A stretch of DNA of 36,120 nucleotides from Gemmatimonadales bacterium (GCA_030699545.1 JAUYMC010000015.1:1-36120); one strand, 5' to 3'; positions 16,241-23,669 are shown, counted from the first letter of the stretch. Program-made: numbers and translations. Notes: generated from the letters alone by a model not told the origin.

Positions 16241-17242
16241 TCACGCGAAGGTGATGCGCCGCCCGTGGGCGGCGGATACGAGGCGGATCTCCTCCATGTA
16301 GCCGGCGATGAGCTGGCCGATGTAGCCACCGTCCCACTTCTCGCGCAGCTCCATGTCGCTGACGACCGGCCGCACGACCGCGACGTTATTCGACTTCCAG
16401 ATGCCCTCGGCGCGGCGCTGCCCGAGGTTCTTGCCGTCGCTCATGTGGCCGATCCACATCTGCGGCCCGTCGGTCTGCGTGTCCCAGATCGACCCGAGGG
16501 TGGTCGGCGAGATGGCCTGCGCGGACGTCTGCGCCATGGCCACGCCGATGTGGCCGAGCTTCAGGCTGGTCCACTTGCGACTCAGCCACGCGAGGACGTC
16601 GTCCTCGGTGAACAGCGAGCGGTCCACGGTCAGCGCCTGCGCCGCGATGATGTCGTCGTGGAAGCGCAGGTACTGCGCCGCGGTGTAGGACAGGATGACG
16701 CCGTTCGGGCGCGACCCCGTCGCCTCCCACACGGCGCGGTAGGCGTTGTCGATGTCGTTGATCGGCGTGCCGCCGCTGTTGGCCCACGAGGGCACGTTGT
16801 CGGCCGTGAAGTTCGCGCCGAAGAACATCTGCGCCGCCCGGTCCTCGCGGTCGAGCATCAGATCGTCCCAGAGCTGCGTGTAGTGCGCCTGCTTCACGTC
16901 CAGCGCCACATCCGAGGTCTTGACGTCGTAGACCTCGTCCAGCGGGAAGTACTCGGCGTAGTGCCGGCAGTCGTAGTCGACCGTCCCGTACTGGACGCCG
17001 CGGGCGGCCGCCGGCTCGGCGCCGCGGGGCCGCTCCAGCGTCGGCTGCCCGGGGCCGCGGCCGTGGAACGAGCCCGGCAGGGTGTAGGCGAACTTGCCGG
17101 TCTTCTCGCCTCCGACGCTGAACGCGGGCAGGACACGGTCCGCGATGAGATCGGTTTCGCGGTTCCGGTACGAGAGCATGAAGCCCTCGACCAGCCTTGC
17201 GACCGGTCGGAGGCCGGACGGCTGCGGATGGATGGCGGGCAT
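16241..17242 (-). CDS. Major capsid protein
   Basis: The product is 333 residues with a strong GAGGAGGT Shine-Dalgarno eight bases before the ATG at 17242, in keeping with high expression. It follows protease/scaffold and decoration genes in the standard order. Features typical of HK97-fold major capsid proteins are present: an N-terminal arm mentioning RNRETDLIADRVLPAFSV, a central part with YFPLDEVYDVKTSDVALDVK, and a C-terminal part with WKSNNVAVVRPVVSDMELRE. It forms the icosahedral shell around scaffold, and its N-terminus may be trimmed by the phage protease. Confidence 0.9.
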   Translation of the reverse strand: MPAIHPQPSGLRPVARLVEGFMLSYRNRETDLIADRVLPAFSVGGEKTGKFAYTLPGSFHGRGPGQPTLERPRGAEPAAARGVQYGTVDYDCRHYAEYFPLDEVYDVKTSDVALDVKQAHYTQLWDDLMLDREDRAAQMFFGANFTADNVPSWANSGGTPINDIDNAYRAVWEATGSRPNGVILSYTAAQYLRFHDDIIAAQALTVDRSLFTEDDVLAWLSRKWTSLKLGHIGVAMAQTSAQAISPTTLGSIWDTQTDGPQMWIGHMSDGKNLGQRRAEGIWKSNNVAVVRPVVSDMELREKWDGGYIGQLIAGYMEEIRLVSAAHGRRITFA

Positions 17243-17260
17243 GGTGTGCTACCTCCTCAC

Positions 17261-17677
17261 TCAGACGCTGCCGACCGCGTCGGTGTAGAACGGGTTGACG
17301 AAGGTCATGGCGTCGACGCCCGCCGCCGAATCGGCGGTCCCGACGTGGAACCCGAGGACCCAGCACGGCCCCACGGCCGCGACACAGGCGCCATTGGCGT
17401 CGCTCATGACCGCCCCGCCGGGCTGCACCACGCCGCCGTACTCGGCGTACGTGCGACCGTGCTGGACGACGCCGACGGCGCCGCCGACGCGGTCGTCCAT
17501 GTAGGACGCGACGCCGAGCGGGATCTGCGTCTCGGCCGTGGCCCGCTCGACCCGGCCAGCGTTGGCGCCGTTCGGGACCTGCCGGACGATCCGACCCTCC
17601 GTGATCGTCGTGGTCGGGTTCGCCGCGGCTGCGGCGAGGAACCCGTTGCTGAAGTTCGCTCCCGTTCCGATGGTCAT
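17261..17677 (-). CDS. Capsid decoration protein (DUF2190/lambda gpD-like position)
   Basis: The product is 138 residues. The ATG at 17677 overlaps the protease stop as ATGA, and the stop lies 18 bases before the capsid start. The sequence is Ala/Gly/Val-rich with short beta strands (EGRIVRQVPNGANAGRVERA, IPLGVASYMDDRVGGAVGVV), like small trimeric decoration proteins that bind the shell after expansion. A long upstream open frame in the same phase is a shadow of the scaffold gene. Identification rests on size, composition and position between scaffold and major capsid genes. Confidence 0.8.
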   Translation of the reverse strand: MTIGTGANFSNGFLAAAAANPTTTITEGRIVRQVPNGANAGRVERATAETQIPLGVASYMDDRVGGAVGVVQHGRTYAEYGGVVQPGGAVMSDANGACVAAVGPCWVLGFHVGTADSAAGVDAMTFVNPFYTDAVGSV

Positions 17678-18711
17678 CGCCGAACTCCCTTCAGCTTCTT
17701 CTCGGCCTCGCGCTGGAGGGCCAGGAACTCGCCGCTCTGGATCTTGCTCGTGTCGATCTTCCGCTCGGCCGCGAGCCGGAGGACCTCGTCGTACAGGCGG
17801 TCCTCGTAGCTCTTCGGCGCCCCGATGGCACCGCCGCCGCCGCCGTGGCCGTAGACCATGGTGTCCGGCCCCTCGGGGTTGGCGCGCAGCCGCTCGATCT
17901 CCATGTCGAACAGACCGCGGTCGGCCTGCGCCAACTTGAACATGTAGGTTCGACGCAGGCCGGGCGCGCCGTCGTCGCCGGGCGCGCCGGGCGCGTACAG
18001 ACCGGCCGCCTCGTAGTTGTCGAGCTCGCGCTCGAGCTTCAGGTCGGCCTCGCGCCGCTGCGCGGCCGCCATGAACTGCGTGGCGACGTGCTTGTGGGCC
18101 GTCAGCCGGTCGACCTCGGCCTTGAGCCGGATGATCTCCGGGTCCGGGCCCCGCGACGCCTGCACGTGGGCCGGGGCCGCAACCTGCGGCGCGCGGGTGG
18201 GCGCGGGCGTCGGGGTCGGCCGCGGGGCCGCGGGGGTGGGCGCGCGGACTCCGGCGTTCGGCGGCCGGCGCGACATCGTCTCGCGGTCGTCCGCGAGATC
18301 CTGGCTGGCCTTGAGCTGCGCGATCTGCTCGCGCAGCGCCTCGTTCTCCGCCTTCAGCTCCTCGATCGACATCTCGTCGGCCTCCGGTTCCTCGCCGTCC
18401 TCGGCCAGCTCCTCCGACCCGGAGCAGGCCGCGATGCACTTGTCGCACTCGGTCGCGCACGTCTCGCAGGTCGGGTTGTCCATGGTGCGGCAGACGGCCG
18501 CGCACGCCTTGCAGGCCGCGATGCACATCTTCACCGCCGGCGACTCCGGGTCACCGCCAGCGCCGATGAGCGCCTCGCAGGCCAGGATGCACGCCTCGCA
18601 CGCGGCCACGAGCGAGTCGGGGTTGGCGACCGACTCGGCCTCGGCGACGCACGCCTTGCAGGCCGCGATGCAGGACTCGCACGCGGCGATGATCTTCTGG
18701 GGGTCGGGCAT
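17674..18711 (-). CDS. Scaffold protein from internal in-frame start
   Basis: An ATG at 18711 (Met194 of the protease fusion) has a near-perfect Shine-Dalgarno, AGGAGGT, seven bases upstream. It lies exactly at the junction after the protease domain. Initiation here would give a 345-residue protein with the cysteine bundle, both coiled coils and the basic tail, but no protease. Lambda C/Nu3 and other phages make scaffold in this way from within the protease gene. Strong SD plus correct boundary makes this likely, but only protein data can show it. Confidence 0.7.
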   Translation of the reverse strand: MPDPQKIIAACESCIAACKACVAEAESVANPDSLVAACEACILACEALIGAGGDPESPAVKMCIAACKACAAVCRTMDNPTCETCATECDKCIAACSGSEELAEDGEEPEADEMSIEELKAENEALREQIAQLKASQDLADDRETMSRRPPNAGVRAPTPAAPRPTPTPAPTRAPQVAAPAHVQASRGPDPEIIRLKAEVDRLTAHKHVATQFMAAAQRREADLKLERELDNYEAAGLYAPGAPGDDGAPGLRRTYMFKLAQADRGLFDMEIERLRANPEGPDTMVYGHGGGGGAIGAPKSYEDRLYDEVLRLAAERKIDTSKIQSGEFLALQREAEKKLKGVRR

Positions 18712-19290
18712 CGTGGAGACCTCCTCGGTCACGCTCTCGTCGTCCCGCTGCAATCTACAGCAACGAGACAGAAGTACACAATTCATAGAATTCTGCGCCG
18801 GCCTCGGGGTGAGGCTGATCGCGAGGATCTCAGCGCCGCCGATCCGCTCGCCCGTGCCGCGGGCGAACACGTCGCGAATCACCAACTCGGGGCTGATGTA
18901 GAGCGCCGATGACTCGGTCTCGTCGCCCAGGTCAAGCCGGTGATCCTCGACGAGGGACCGGCCGCGATCGGTGTAGACGAGGCGCCCCACGAGCCCCAGC
19001 CGCGGGTCGACGCGCATTGCCTCGACCTGGCCGACCGCGCTCTGGAGCTCGGGCGCGAGCGTGTCGTCGCCCGAGCCGTGGGCCCAGTCGACGGGGATCT
19101 GGCCGCCCTCGGCGCGCCGTCGCTCGAACACCCGGAGCAGGTCGTCGAGCAGATCGGCCGTGACCTCCAGACGCAGCTTCCCGGTGTCCGCGTCGTACAG
19201 CGGGCCGGGCCGGAGCAGATGCACCTCGCGATTATGGGCGGCTGGCGACGCCGGGCCCGCGGCCCGCAGCCGGATGCGCTGCTCGGTCAT
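17674..19290 (-). CDS. Prohead protease (Mu I-like) joined to scaffold with 16-Cys bundle
   Basis: The product is 538 residues with ATG at 19290, SD GGAGG and an ATGA overlap with the portal stop. Residues 1-180 resemble Mu-type prohead proteases: IPVDWAHG (His71, likely catalytic), a GLVGRLVYTDRG core and ALYISPEL (Ser134), ending AISLTPRPAQNSMN. Residues 197-290 hold 16 cysteines in four clusters (204-214, 231-238, 256-267, 275-289) spaced C-x2-C-x3-C, the pattern of DUF326/copper-storage four-helix bundles. Then come an acidic stretch, a coiled coil (307-330), a Pro/Ala linker (342-380), a second coiled coil (384-425), a five-Gly run and a basic C-terminus (EKKLKGVRR), as in scaffolds. The cysteine insert is highly unusual for this family. 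Confidence 0.85.
   Translation of the reverse strand: MTEQRIRLRAAGPASPAAHNREVHLLRPGPLYDADTGKLRLEVTADLLDDLLRVFERRRAEGGQIPVDWAHGSGDDTLAPELQSAVGQVEAMRVDPRLGLVGRLVYTDRGRSLVEDHRLDLGDETESSALYISPELVIRDVFARGTGERIGGAEILAISLTPRPAQNSMNCVLLSRCCRLQRDDESVTEEVSTMPDPQKIIAACESCIAACKACVAEAESVANPDSLVAACEACILACEALIGAGGDPESPAVKMCIAACKACAAVCRTMDNPTCETCATECDKCIAACSGSEELAEDGEEPEADEMSIEELKAENEALREQIAQLKASQDLADDRETMSRRPPNAGVRAPTPAAPRPTPTPAPTRAPQVAAPAHVQASRGPDPEIIRLKAEVDRLTAHKHVATQFMAAAQRREADLKLERELDNYEAAGLYAPGAPGDDGAPGLRRTYMFKLAQADRGLFDMEIERLRANPEGPDTMVYGHGGGGGAIGAPKSYEDRLYDEVLRLAAERKIDTSKIQSGEFLALQREAEKKLKGVRR
18719..18726 (-). promoter_or_regulatory. Internal Shine-Dalgarno for scaffold start
   Basis: The minus strand reads GAGGAGGT here, seven bases before the in-frame ATG at 18711. 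It is at least as strong as the site at the start of the full gene and is well placed for internal initiation. Confidence 0.7.
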
Positions 19291-20666
19291 GCCTGCCTCC
19301 GTCGGGCCTGCGCGAAGAGTTGCGCCGCGGCGCCCGCGGGTGAGCCTCCGGCGCTGCGCTCCGACGGCGTGCGGTAGTGGTCAGGGTCGAGCGGCGAGGC
19401 GCCCATGCCCACGCGGATCATGTCCTCGATCTCGTTCGTCGCCGTGAAGACCCCGCAGCCGATGAGCGCGGGCAGTTCGGCGGCGAGAGCCAGGATGGGC
19501 CCCGGGTCCAACCGGCCGAAGGACAGCCGCGGCCGGAAGCGGGGATCGAGCGTGGGGAAGTTCCAGCGCAGCAACCGAGCGATCGTGCCCTGCCCTGGTC
19601 CATCGTCACCGCCGAGCACGTCTGCGACGTGGTCCAGGCCGGCGACCGCCATCTCCCGGAAACTGCTGATCTGCACCTCGCCCGCAGCTCGCCCGCCGGG
19701 GCCGATCACGCCCTGGCCGAGGAACTCCAAACCGAACCCGAACATGAACTCGCGGTTGCAAGCCGTGATGATCTCGAGCGGCTGCTGAACGTCGAGCACG
19801 CGCTCGCCGAACGTGCCCAGTTCCATGCCCGGCAGGTCCTTGACGTAGCTCGCCTCGCCAGCGACGTACCGCTCGGCGGCCTGCTCGACCTCGGTCGTCA
19901 GCGCGGTGATCTGGTCCGGGGTCAGCTCCGCGTCTTCAAGGACCCGCTTGTCGGTTCGGATCTTCGGCGTGGGCGTCGCCCACCGCTCCAGGCCGATGCC
20001 GACCTGCCGCAGCGCGTGGGCCTTGAGCTTGGACGCGAAGTGCAGGGGCCGGAGCATGCCGACGCCCTCGAAGTTGTCGCCCGTGCGCTGGTGCGTGAAC
20101 AACGCCAGCTTGTGCGCGGGGATGGGTTCGCCGCCCGCGCCGACGGTCGTCCAGTCCTGAGTCACCGACTCCAGCGCGCGGCCGTCGGCGCTCATGTTCC
20201 AATACCAATGCGCGCGCGGCTCCCGGTCCCGGAAGTCGATCCAGACCCGCCCCGCGTCGGGCGTGTAGACCTCCTCGAAGTAGCGGAAGCCCTCCAACTG
20301 GTAGCGGAGGAAGTGCCGGAGCATCCCCTTCCAGCCGCCACGTAGGTAGCCGCGCCCCTCGCGCGACATCCCGAACGCCTCGGACAGGAAGTCGCGGGCG
20401 CGGTGTGCTTCGCCCGGCCAGTCGTCCTCGACCACGAACTGCGCCTCGGCCGTGGTCTGCGTATCGAGCAGCGTGCGGGCGAACGCGGCGATGACCGCGT
20501 CGGTCCGCAGCATCTGGTCGGCGGCCTCCGCCCACGCCTGGCCCTGGAGATCGGTGTTGAGCTCGTACTCGGTGATCCGCCCGCCGTAGATGCGGGTGCC
20601 CGACGTGCCAAGCTCGCGGTACAGCGGTCGGCGGGTCGAGGCGGGCGTCTCGGTGGGGCTGCTCAC
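19287..20666 (-). CDS. Portal protein (Mu gp29-like, DUF935 type)
   Basis: The product is 459 residues from a GTG at 20666; there is no good Shine-Dalgarno. Portal features are present: an N-terminal helical region on subunit contacts (LRTDAVIAAFARTLLDTQTTAE), a wing/clip-like central part (WYWNMSADGRALESVTQDW), KLALFTHQRTGDNFEGVGMLRPLHF, then the helical stem and crown region with FMFGFGLEFLGQGVIGPGGRAAGEV and a C-terminal ALIGCGVFTATNEIEDMIR. This order matches the DUF935 portals of Mu-like phages. Twelve copies would form the DNA channel at one capsid vertex. It lies between terminase and protease genes as expected. Confidence 0.88.
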   Translation of the reverse strand: MSSPTETPASTRRPLYRELGTSGTRIYGGRITEYELNTDLQGQAWAEAADQMLRTDAVIAAFARTLLDTQTTAEAQFVVEDDWPGEAHRARDFLSEAFGMSREGRGYLRGGWKGMLRHFLRYQLEGFRYFEEVYTPDAGRVWIDFRDREPRAHWYWNMSADGRALESVTQDWTTVGAGGEPIPAHKLALFTHQRTGDNFEGVGMLRPLHFASKLKAHALRQVGIGLERWATPTPKIRTDKRVLEDAELTPDQITALTTEVEQAAERYVAGEASYVKDLPGMELGTFGERVLDVQQPLEIITACNREFMFGFGLEFLGQGVIGPGGRAAGEVQISSFREMAVAGLDHVADVLGGDDGPGQGTIARLLRWNFPTLDPRFRPRLSFGRLDPGPILALAAELPALIGCGVFTATNEIEDMIRVGMGASPLDPDHYRTPSERSAGGSPAGAAAQLFAQARRRQA

Positions 20667-20680
20667 GCGCCCATGATGGA

Positions 20681-20701
20681 TGATCTACGAATCGTAGATC
20701 A
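20681..20701. repeat. 21-bp perfect palindrome between terminase and portal genes
   Basis: Ten-base arms TGATCTACGA and TCGTAGATCA flank a single A at 20691. It occupies one of the few gaps in the structural operon (20667-20721) and is far more AT-rich than its surroundings. No T-run follows on either strand, so it is not a classical terminator. It resembles an operator for a dimeric regulator. Confidence 0.75.
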
Positions 20702-20721
20702 AGCGGGCTGCGAATCGTGGC

Positions 20722-23121
20722 CTATGGGCCGGAGCGGGACGACGCGGCCCAGCCCCTCCGTGGGGTGGGGCGGGTGGGCGAGACGCCAGGCTTCAGGCCG
20801 GCGCCGCCGAGATGTAGAGACGGAGCATCGGCGGGGCGCTCGCCGTACCAGTGCCAGACGATCGCGTCATAGCGCAGGGCGTCGCAGTTCGAGACGAGCA
20901 CGCCGTTGGCGAAGTACTCGTGCTCGCCGTCAACGGTCAGGTTGTAGACGTCGCCTCGCCCGGCCCGTCGCACGCCCTGCACACGCTCGGGAGCAACGCG
21001 CGGTCCGGGTGTAGCGGTTGACGATGAAGGCGGCACCGCATTCGACGCACCGGCGCTCGACGTCATCAACGCCCGCGTCACGTCGCCACTTGGACTTGCA
21101 TGGGTTGGAGCAGAAGCGCGCCCCGGCGCCGCGCTTGAGGGTCTCGAAGCTGCCGCCGCACCGCTCACAGGTACGTCGTTCAGGTTCACGCCCGGCCCAT
21201 GTTCTGCGCCCGTGCTCCCGGTGCCACTCTCGCCCGGCGTCGCTTCGGTACCACTCCGTAGCGAGCGGCCTGATTCGCTGAAGGTGCGCGGCCCGTTTTG
21301 CGCAGTTCTCCTCGCATGCGTAGCACTCCTCAAGGTGGGCGCGCGTGTGCTCAGCCCCCAACACGCACTCGAGGTTTGTCGCGTCGTTGTTGAGCGGATC
21401 GCCGTCGACGTGGTGGATGACGTGCCCGGCGGGCACGCATCGCCCGTTGTGACGTTCCCAGACGGCAACATGTAGGTATTGAGGGCGACCACCCCACCCG
21501 GCGGATCTGAAGTAGACCCGATCGCTTCGCTGGGTGGCGTCAGGGTATCTCCTGAACGTGACCCCATGAAACTCGACTTCGGCGCTGCTTGGCCTCTCCA
21601 TACCGTAAGTGTATCGTATTGCGTCAAGGACGCAAGCGGAACGCGGCCCCTTTCGGCCGTCCATACCGGGTGGTCCTGCGTCCCAACGAGACGTATCCCC
21701 GACTCCGTCTCGACCTCCCACAGCGCCGCGTCTTCGCCCGTTCGGGCCGCGGCCAGCACATCGCGCAGTCCGGCCCGCGTCCATACGCGGTCGCCCACAC
21801 GAAGCGTCTCGATAGCCGCCGGGCCGTACTCCGCCTCCACGAGCGTCCCGGCCGGGAAGCAGTGATGATCGTGGACGTCGTCCTTGAGCGGCAGATCGCC
21901 CCCCTTCTCTGGGTAGCGATAGCCCTCGATGGCCTTGCGCAGCGTCCGGCCCGCCCGGCGCTCGCCGTCGTCCCACAGCTCGCGCGTGATGACCACGCGG
22001 CGCACGCCGTCCGGGCCGAGGATGCGGCGACGCAGGCGCTCGATGCCGTTCGGGATGTGCCGCTTGATCGGGTCCGTCTCGTAGCGCAGGCGCACGCCGC
22101 AGCCGATGGGCCGCGGCTGGCCGACGAACCGGATGGAGTCGATCCCCGTCTGGTCGTTGACCGCCTTCCCCGCCGGATCCCCGGCGCCAGCCTCGATGCG
22201 CACGCCCCAGCGGTCGGCCTCGGCGTTGATGGCCCGGCACAGTTCCGGGACGAGGCACTCGTCGGGCGCCACCTCGGCAAACACGACGTCGACCTGCTGG
22301 CCGTTGATGTCGGCGCTCTGAATCAGGATGACGGCCGGGGAGCGACGGCCGAAGTCAATCGCCATCCGAACCGGACGCGCGGGGTCCGGCCGCCAGCCGT
22401 CCAGGATGTTGCCGTCCGGCCACGACGACGGCTCCCAGCAGTCAAGGACCTGGCCGACCGGAGGGCGCGGCCGGTTGTTGATCATCGCCTCGTATCGCTC
22501 GGGAGACAGGACCGAGCGGGCGCGCTTGAACCAGTCCGGGGAGAGGTTTGCGGCGTTGACGTGCGACGTCGCGCGCAGGACGAGGCCGCTCGTCCCCGCC
22601 TGCTCCGCCCGCTTCACCCACCACGCGCCAGCGACAGGCAGGCCGGCGACGCAGATGGAGATCGGCGCGCCGCCCGCCGGCGTGCGGATGCGGCCTACCA
22701 GAGCCTCCAGCGCCTCGGGACGCAGCGCCTGGCCCTCGTCGATGAGGCCGAGCGAACCATTGACGCCCTCGAGCGGGTTGTTCTCCTGCGCCCGCGTGCT
22801 GGCCCGGTAGTACATCCGCAGCCAGAGGCGGAAGCCGTTGGGGTGGCGCCAGTAGTACTTGCTGGGGTCGGCGTAGAAGGTCCAGCCGAACCCGCGGAGC
22901 AACTGGTCACAGACGGGCTGGACGACCGACTCCAGCCGGGAGCGGGTGTCGGTGACCCATACCCCGGCGTCGCCCGGCCGCTGATCACCCGCGAGAGCGG
23001 CGATGAGTCCGAGGCCGAACGTCTTGCCGCTGCCCCACCCGGCCTGTACGGCGGTCAGGTAGCGGCCCTGGACGTGGGCCGCGACCATTTGGGCCTGGAG
23101 GGTGTTGAGGTCGAGGTTCAC
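20722..23121 (-). CDS. Terminase large subunit precursor containing an intein
   Basis: The precursor is 799 residues from the ATG at 23121, which overlaps the small-subunit stop. The N-terminal ATPase has Walker A GWGSGKT (28-34) and Walker B LGLIDEG (D128, E129). The nuclease domain begins with MAIDFGRRSP (Asp256). Residues 421-745 are an intein; splicing joins HDHH to CDALRYDAI and leaves a 474-residue terminase, a normal length. The insertion falls in the conserved C-terminal nuclease motif (DALRY), so unspliced protein should be unable to cleave DNA. The mature enzyme pumps DNA through the portal into the capsid and cuts it. It fits Mu gp28-like or other headful-type enzymes; the exact class is not resolved. 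Confidence 0.9.
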   Translation of the reverse strand: MNLDLNTLQAQMVAAHVQGRYLTAVQAGWGSGKTFGLGLIAALAGDQRPGDAGVWVTDTRSRLESVVQPVCDQLLRGFGWTFYADPSKYYWRHPNGFRLWLRMYYRASTRAQENNPLEGVNGSLGLIDEGQALRPEALEALVGRIRTPAGGAPISICVAGLPVAGAWWVKRAEQAGTSGLVLRATSHVNAANLSPDWFKRARSVLSPERYEAMINNRPRPPVGQVLDCWEPSSWPDGNILDGWRPDPARPVRMAIDFGRRSPAVILIQSADINGQQVDVVFAEVAPDECLVPELCRAINAEADRWGVRIEAGAGDPAGKAVNDQTGIDSIRFVGQPRPIGCGVRLRYETDPIKRHIPNGIERLRRRILGPDGVRRVVITRELWDDGERRAGRTLRKAIEGYRYPEKGGDLPLKDDVHDHHCFPAGTLVEAEYGPAAIETLRVGDRVWTRAGLRDVLAAARTGEDAALWEVETESGIRLVGTQDHPVWTAERGRVPLASLTQYDTLTVWRGQAAPKSSFMGSRSGDTLTPPSEAIGSTSDPPGGVVALNTYMLPSGNVTTGDACPPGTSSTTSTAIRSTTTRQTSSACWGLSTRAPTLRSATHARRTAQNGPRTFSESGRSLRSGTEATPGESGTGSTGAEHGPGVNLNDVPVSGAAAASRPSSAAPGRASAPTHASPSGDVTRALMTSSAGASNAVPPSSSTATPGPRVAPERVQGVRRAGRGDVYNLTVDGEHEYFANGVLVSNCDALRYDAIVWHWYGERPADAPSLHLGGAGLKPGVSPTRPTPRRGWAASSRSGP
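20887..21861 (-). mobile_element. Intein (325 codons) in terminase, with nested HNH gene
   Basis: The splice junctions can be read directly: Cys1 (codon 421) in HCFPAGTLVEAEYG and Asn325 (codon 745) in GVLVSN, followed by Cys+1. Block A is CFPAGTLVEAE with LRVGDRVWT after it; block B is GTQDHPVWT (TxxH); block F/G is VYNLTVDGEHEYFANG followed by VLVSN. The residue before Asn is Ser rather than the usual His, which occurs in some active inteins. The splicing parts total about 110 residues, mini-intein size. Between them the reading frame stays open but gives only Ser/Thr/Pro/Gly-rich sequence, because the real coding there is an HNH gene in the -1 frame. Confidence 0.9.
20930..21601 (-). CDS. 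HNH homing endonuclease nested out of frame in the intein
   Basis: The frame gives 223 residues from ATG 21601 to TGA 20930. Residues 42-90 are an HNH_3-type nuclease: YLHVAVWERHNG, VIHHVDGDPLNN (His63/64), ATNLE (Asn76) and HTRAHL. Three Cys groups follow: C93-x2-C96-x3-C100, then C145-x2-C148 with C164-x3-C168, then C185-x2-C188 with C203-x3-C207. The last two read like zinc knuckles common in homing endonucleases (CERCGGSF with FCSNPC; CVECGAAF with CSRAC). The frame is -1 relative to the intein at both ends. Third positions are less GC-rich than in neighbouring genes, suggesting recent arrival. No Shine-Dalgarno is visible before the ATG; the upstream bases are locally AT-rich. How it is translated is unclear. 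Confidence 0.82.
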   Translation of the reverse strand: MERPSSAEVEFHGVTFRRYPDATQRSDRVYFRSAGWGGRPQYLHVAVWERHNGRCVPAGHVIHHVDGDPLNNDATNLECVLGAEHTRAHLEECYACEENCAKRAAHLQRIRPLATEWYRSDAGREWHREHGRRTWAGREPERRTCERCGGSFETLKRGAGARFCSNPCKSKWRRDAGVDDVERRCVECGAAFIVNRYTRTARCSRACAGRATGRARRRLQPDR

Positions 23122-23639
23122 CCGTCGTCATCGCCCTCAGACGGCGGCGCGGGCAGCACGACCTGAGCGGCGCGGGCGAGGGCGTCGCTGATGACCTCGG
23201 AGGCCGTGAACTGGATCGAGCCGGAGTGCTCGATCTTCTGCGCCGTCAGGAAGCCGTCGAGATGAGCCACGCGCTCCGCGGCTATGAGCGCTACCTTGAG
23301 CGAGCCCTTGTCGCCGAGTCCCTTCTGGACGAGCTTCATGAAGCGTTCGCGGTGCTCCCGCCGGAGCGCCTCACGGTCGCCACCCTCGCGCTCTGCGTCC
23401 TCGCGCCACCGCCGCCGGACGCGGGCGCAGTAGGTGAGCGCCGTGTCGTAGCGGACATCGAACTTCCGCGCGAGACGTCGGGCCGCCTTGCGGTCGTTGC
23501 CTTCCAGCAGCATCACCCGCTCGGCGTAGAGCAGGCGGTCCTCGAGCTCGGCCTTGGTTGGCGCCTGCGGCTTTCGCCCACGCGCGGGCGTGGGCGCGGC
23601 GGGCGCGTCCGCCGGAGGTGCCGCGTCTCGCGCGGTCAC
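23118..23639 (-). CDS. Terminase small subunit candidate
   Basis: The product is 173 residues if read from the GTG at 23639. The frame extends upstream to 23753 with TTG (23720) and GTG (23753) possibilities, but those lie in AT-rich inverted repeats that look regulatory. The middle carries an HTH-like segment (RKAARRLARKFDVRYDTALTYCARVRRRW) suited to recognising phage DNA. A charged helix follows (REALRREHRERFMKLVQKGLG), then SLKVALIAAERVAHLDGFLTAQK. It overlaps the large-subunit start by four bases. The N-terminus is a Pro/Ala-rich linker. Position and HTH support the call, but no family signature was checked. Confidence 0.75.
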   Translation of the reverse strand: MTARDAAPPADAPAAPTPARGRKPQAPTKAELEDRLLYAERVMLLEGNDRKAARRLARKFDVRYDTALTYCARVRRRWREDAEREGGDREALRREHRERFMKLVQKGLGDKGSLKVALIAAERVAHLDGFLTAQKIEHSGSIQFTASEVISDALARAAQVVLPAPPSEGDDDG

Positions 23640-23669
23640 GGCCCGCAACCCCGCGTCTTCACGCCTGAA

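Noticed and set aside
17677-18526. Long open frame upstream of the decoration protein start
   Set aside because: It is in phase with the decoration gene but overlaps the scaffold gene in another frame and has Arg/Gly/Pro-rich shadow composition. The ATG at 17677 with ATGA overlap is the proper start.
21622-21627. TTGACG as a promoter -35 element for the nested HNH gene
   Set aside because: No -10-like element lies at a suitable distance before the ATG at 21601. The local AT-richness is noted, but no promoter is called.
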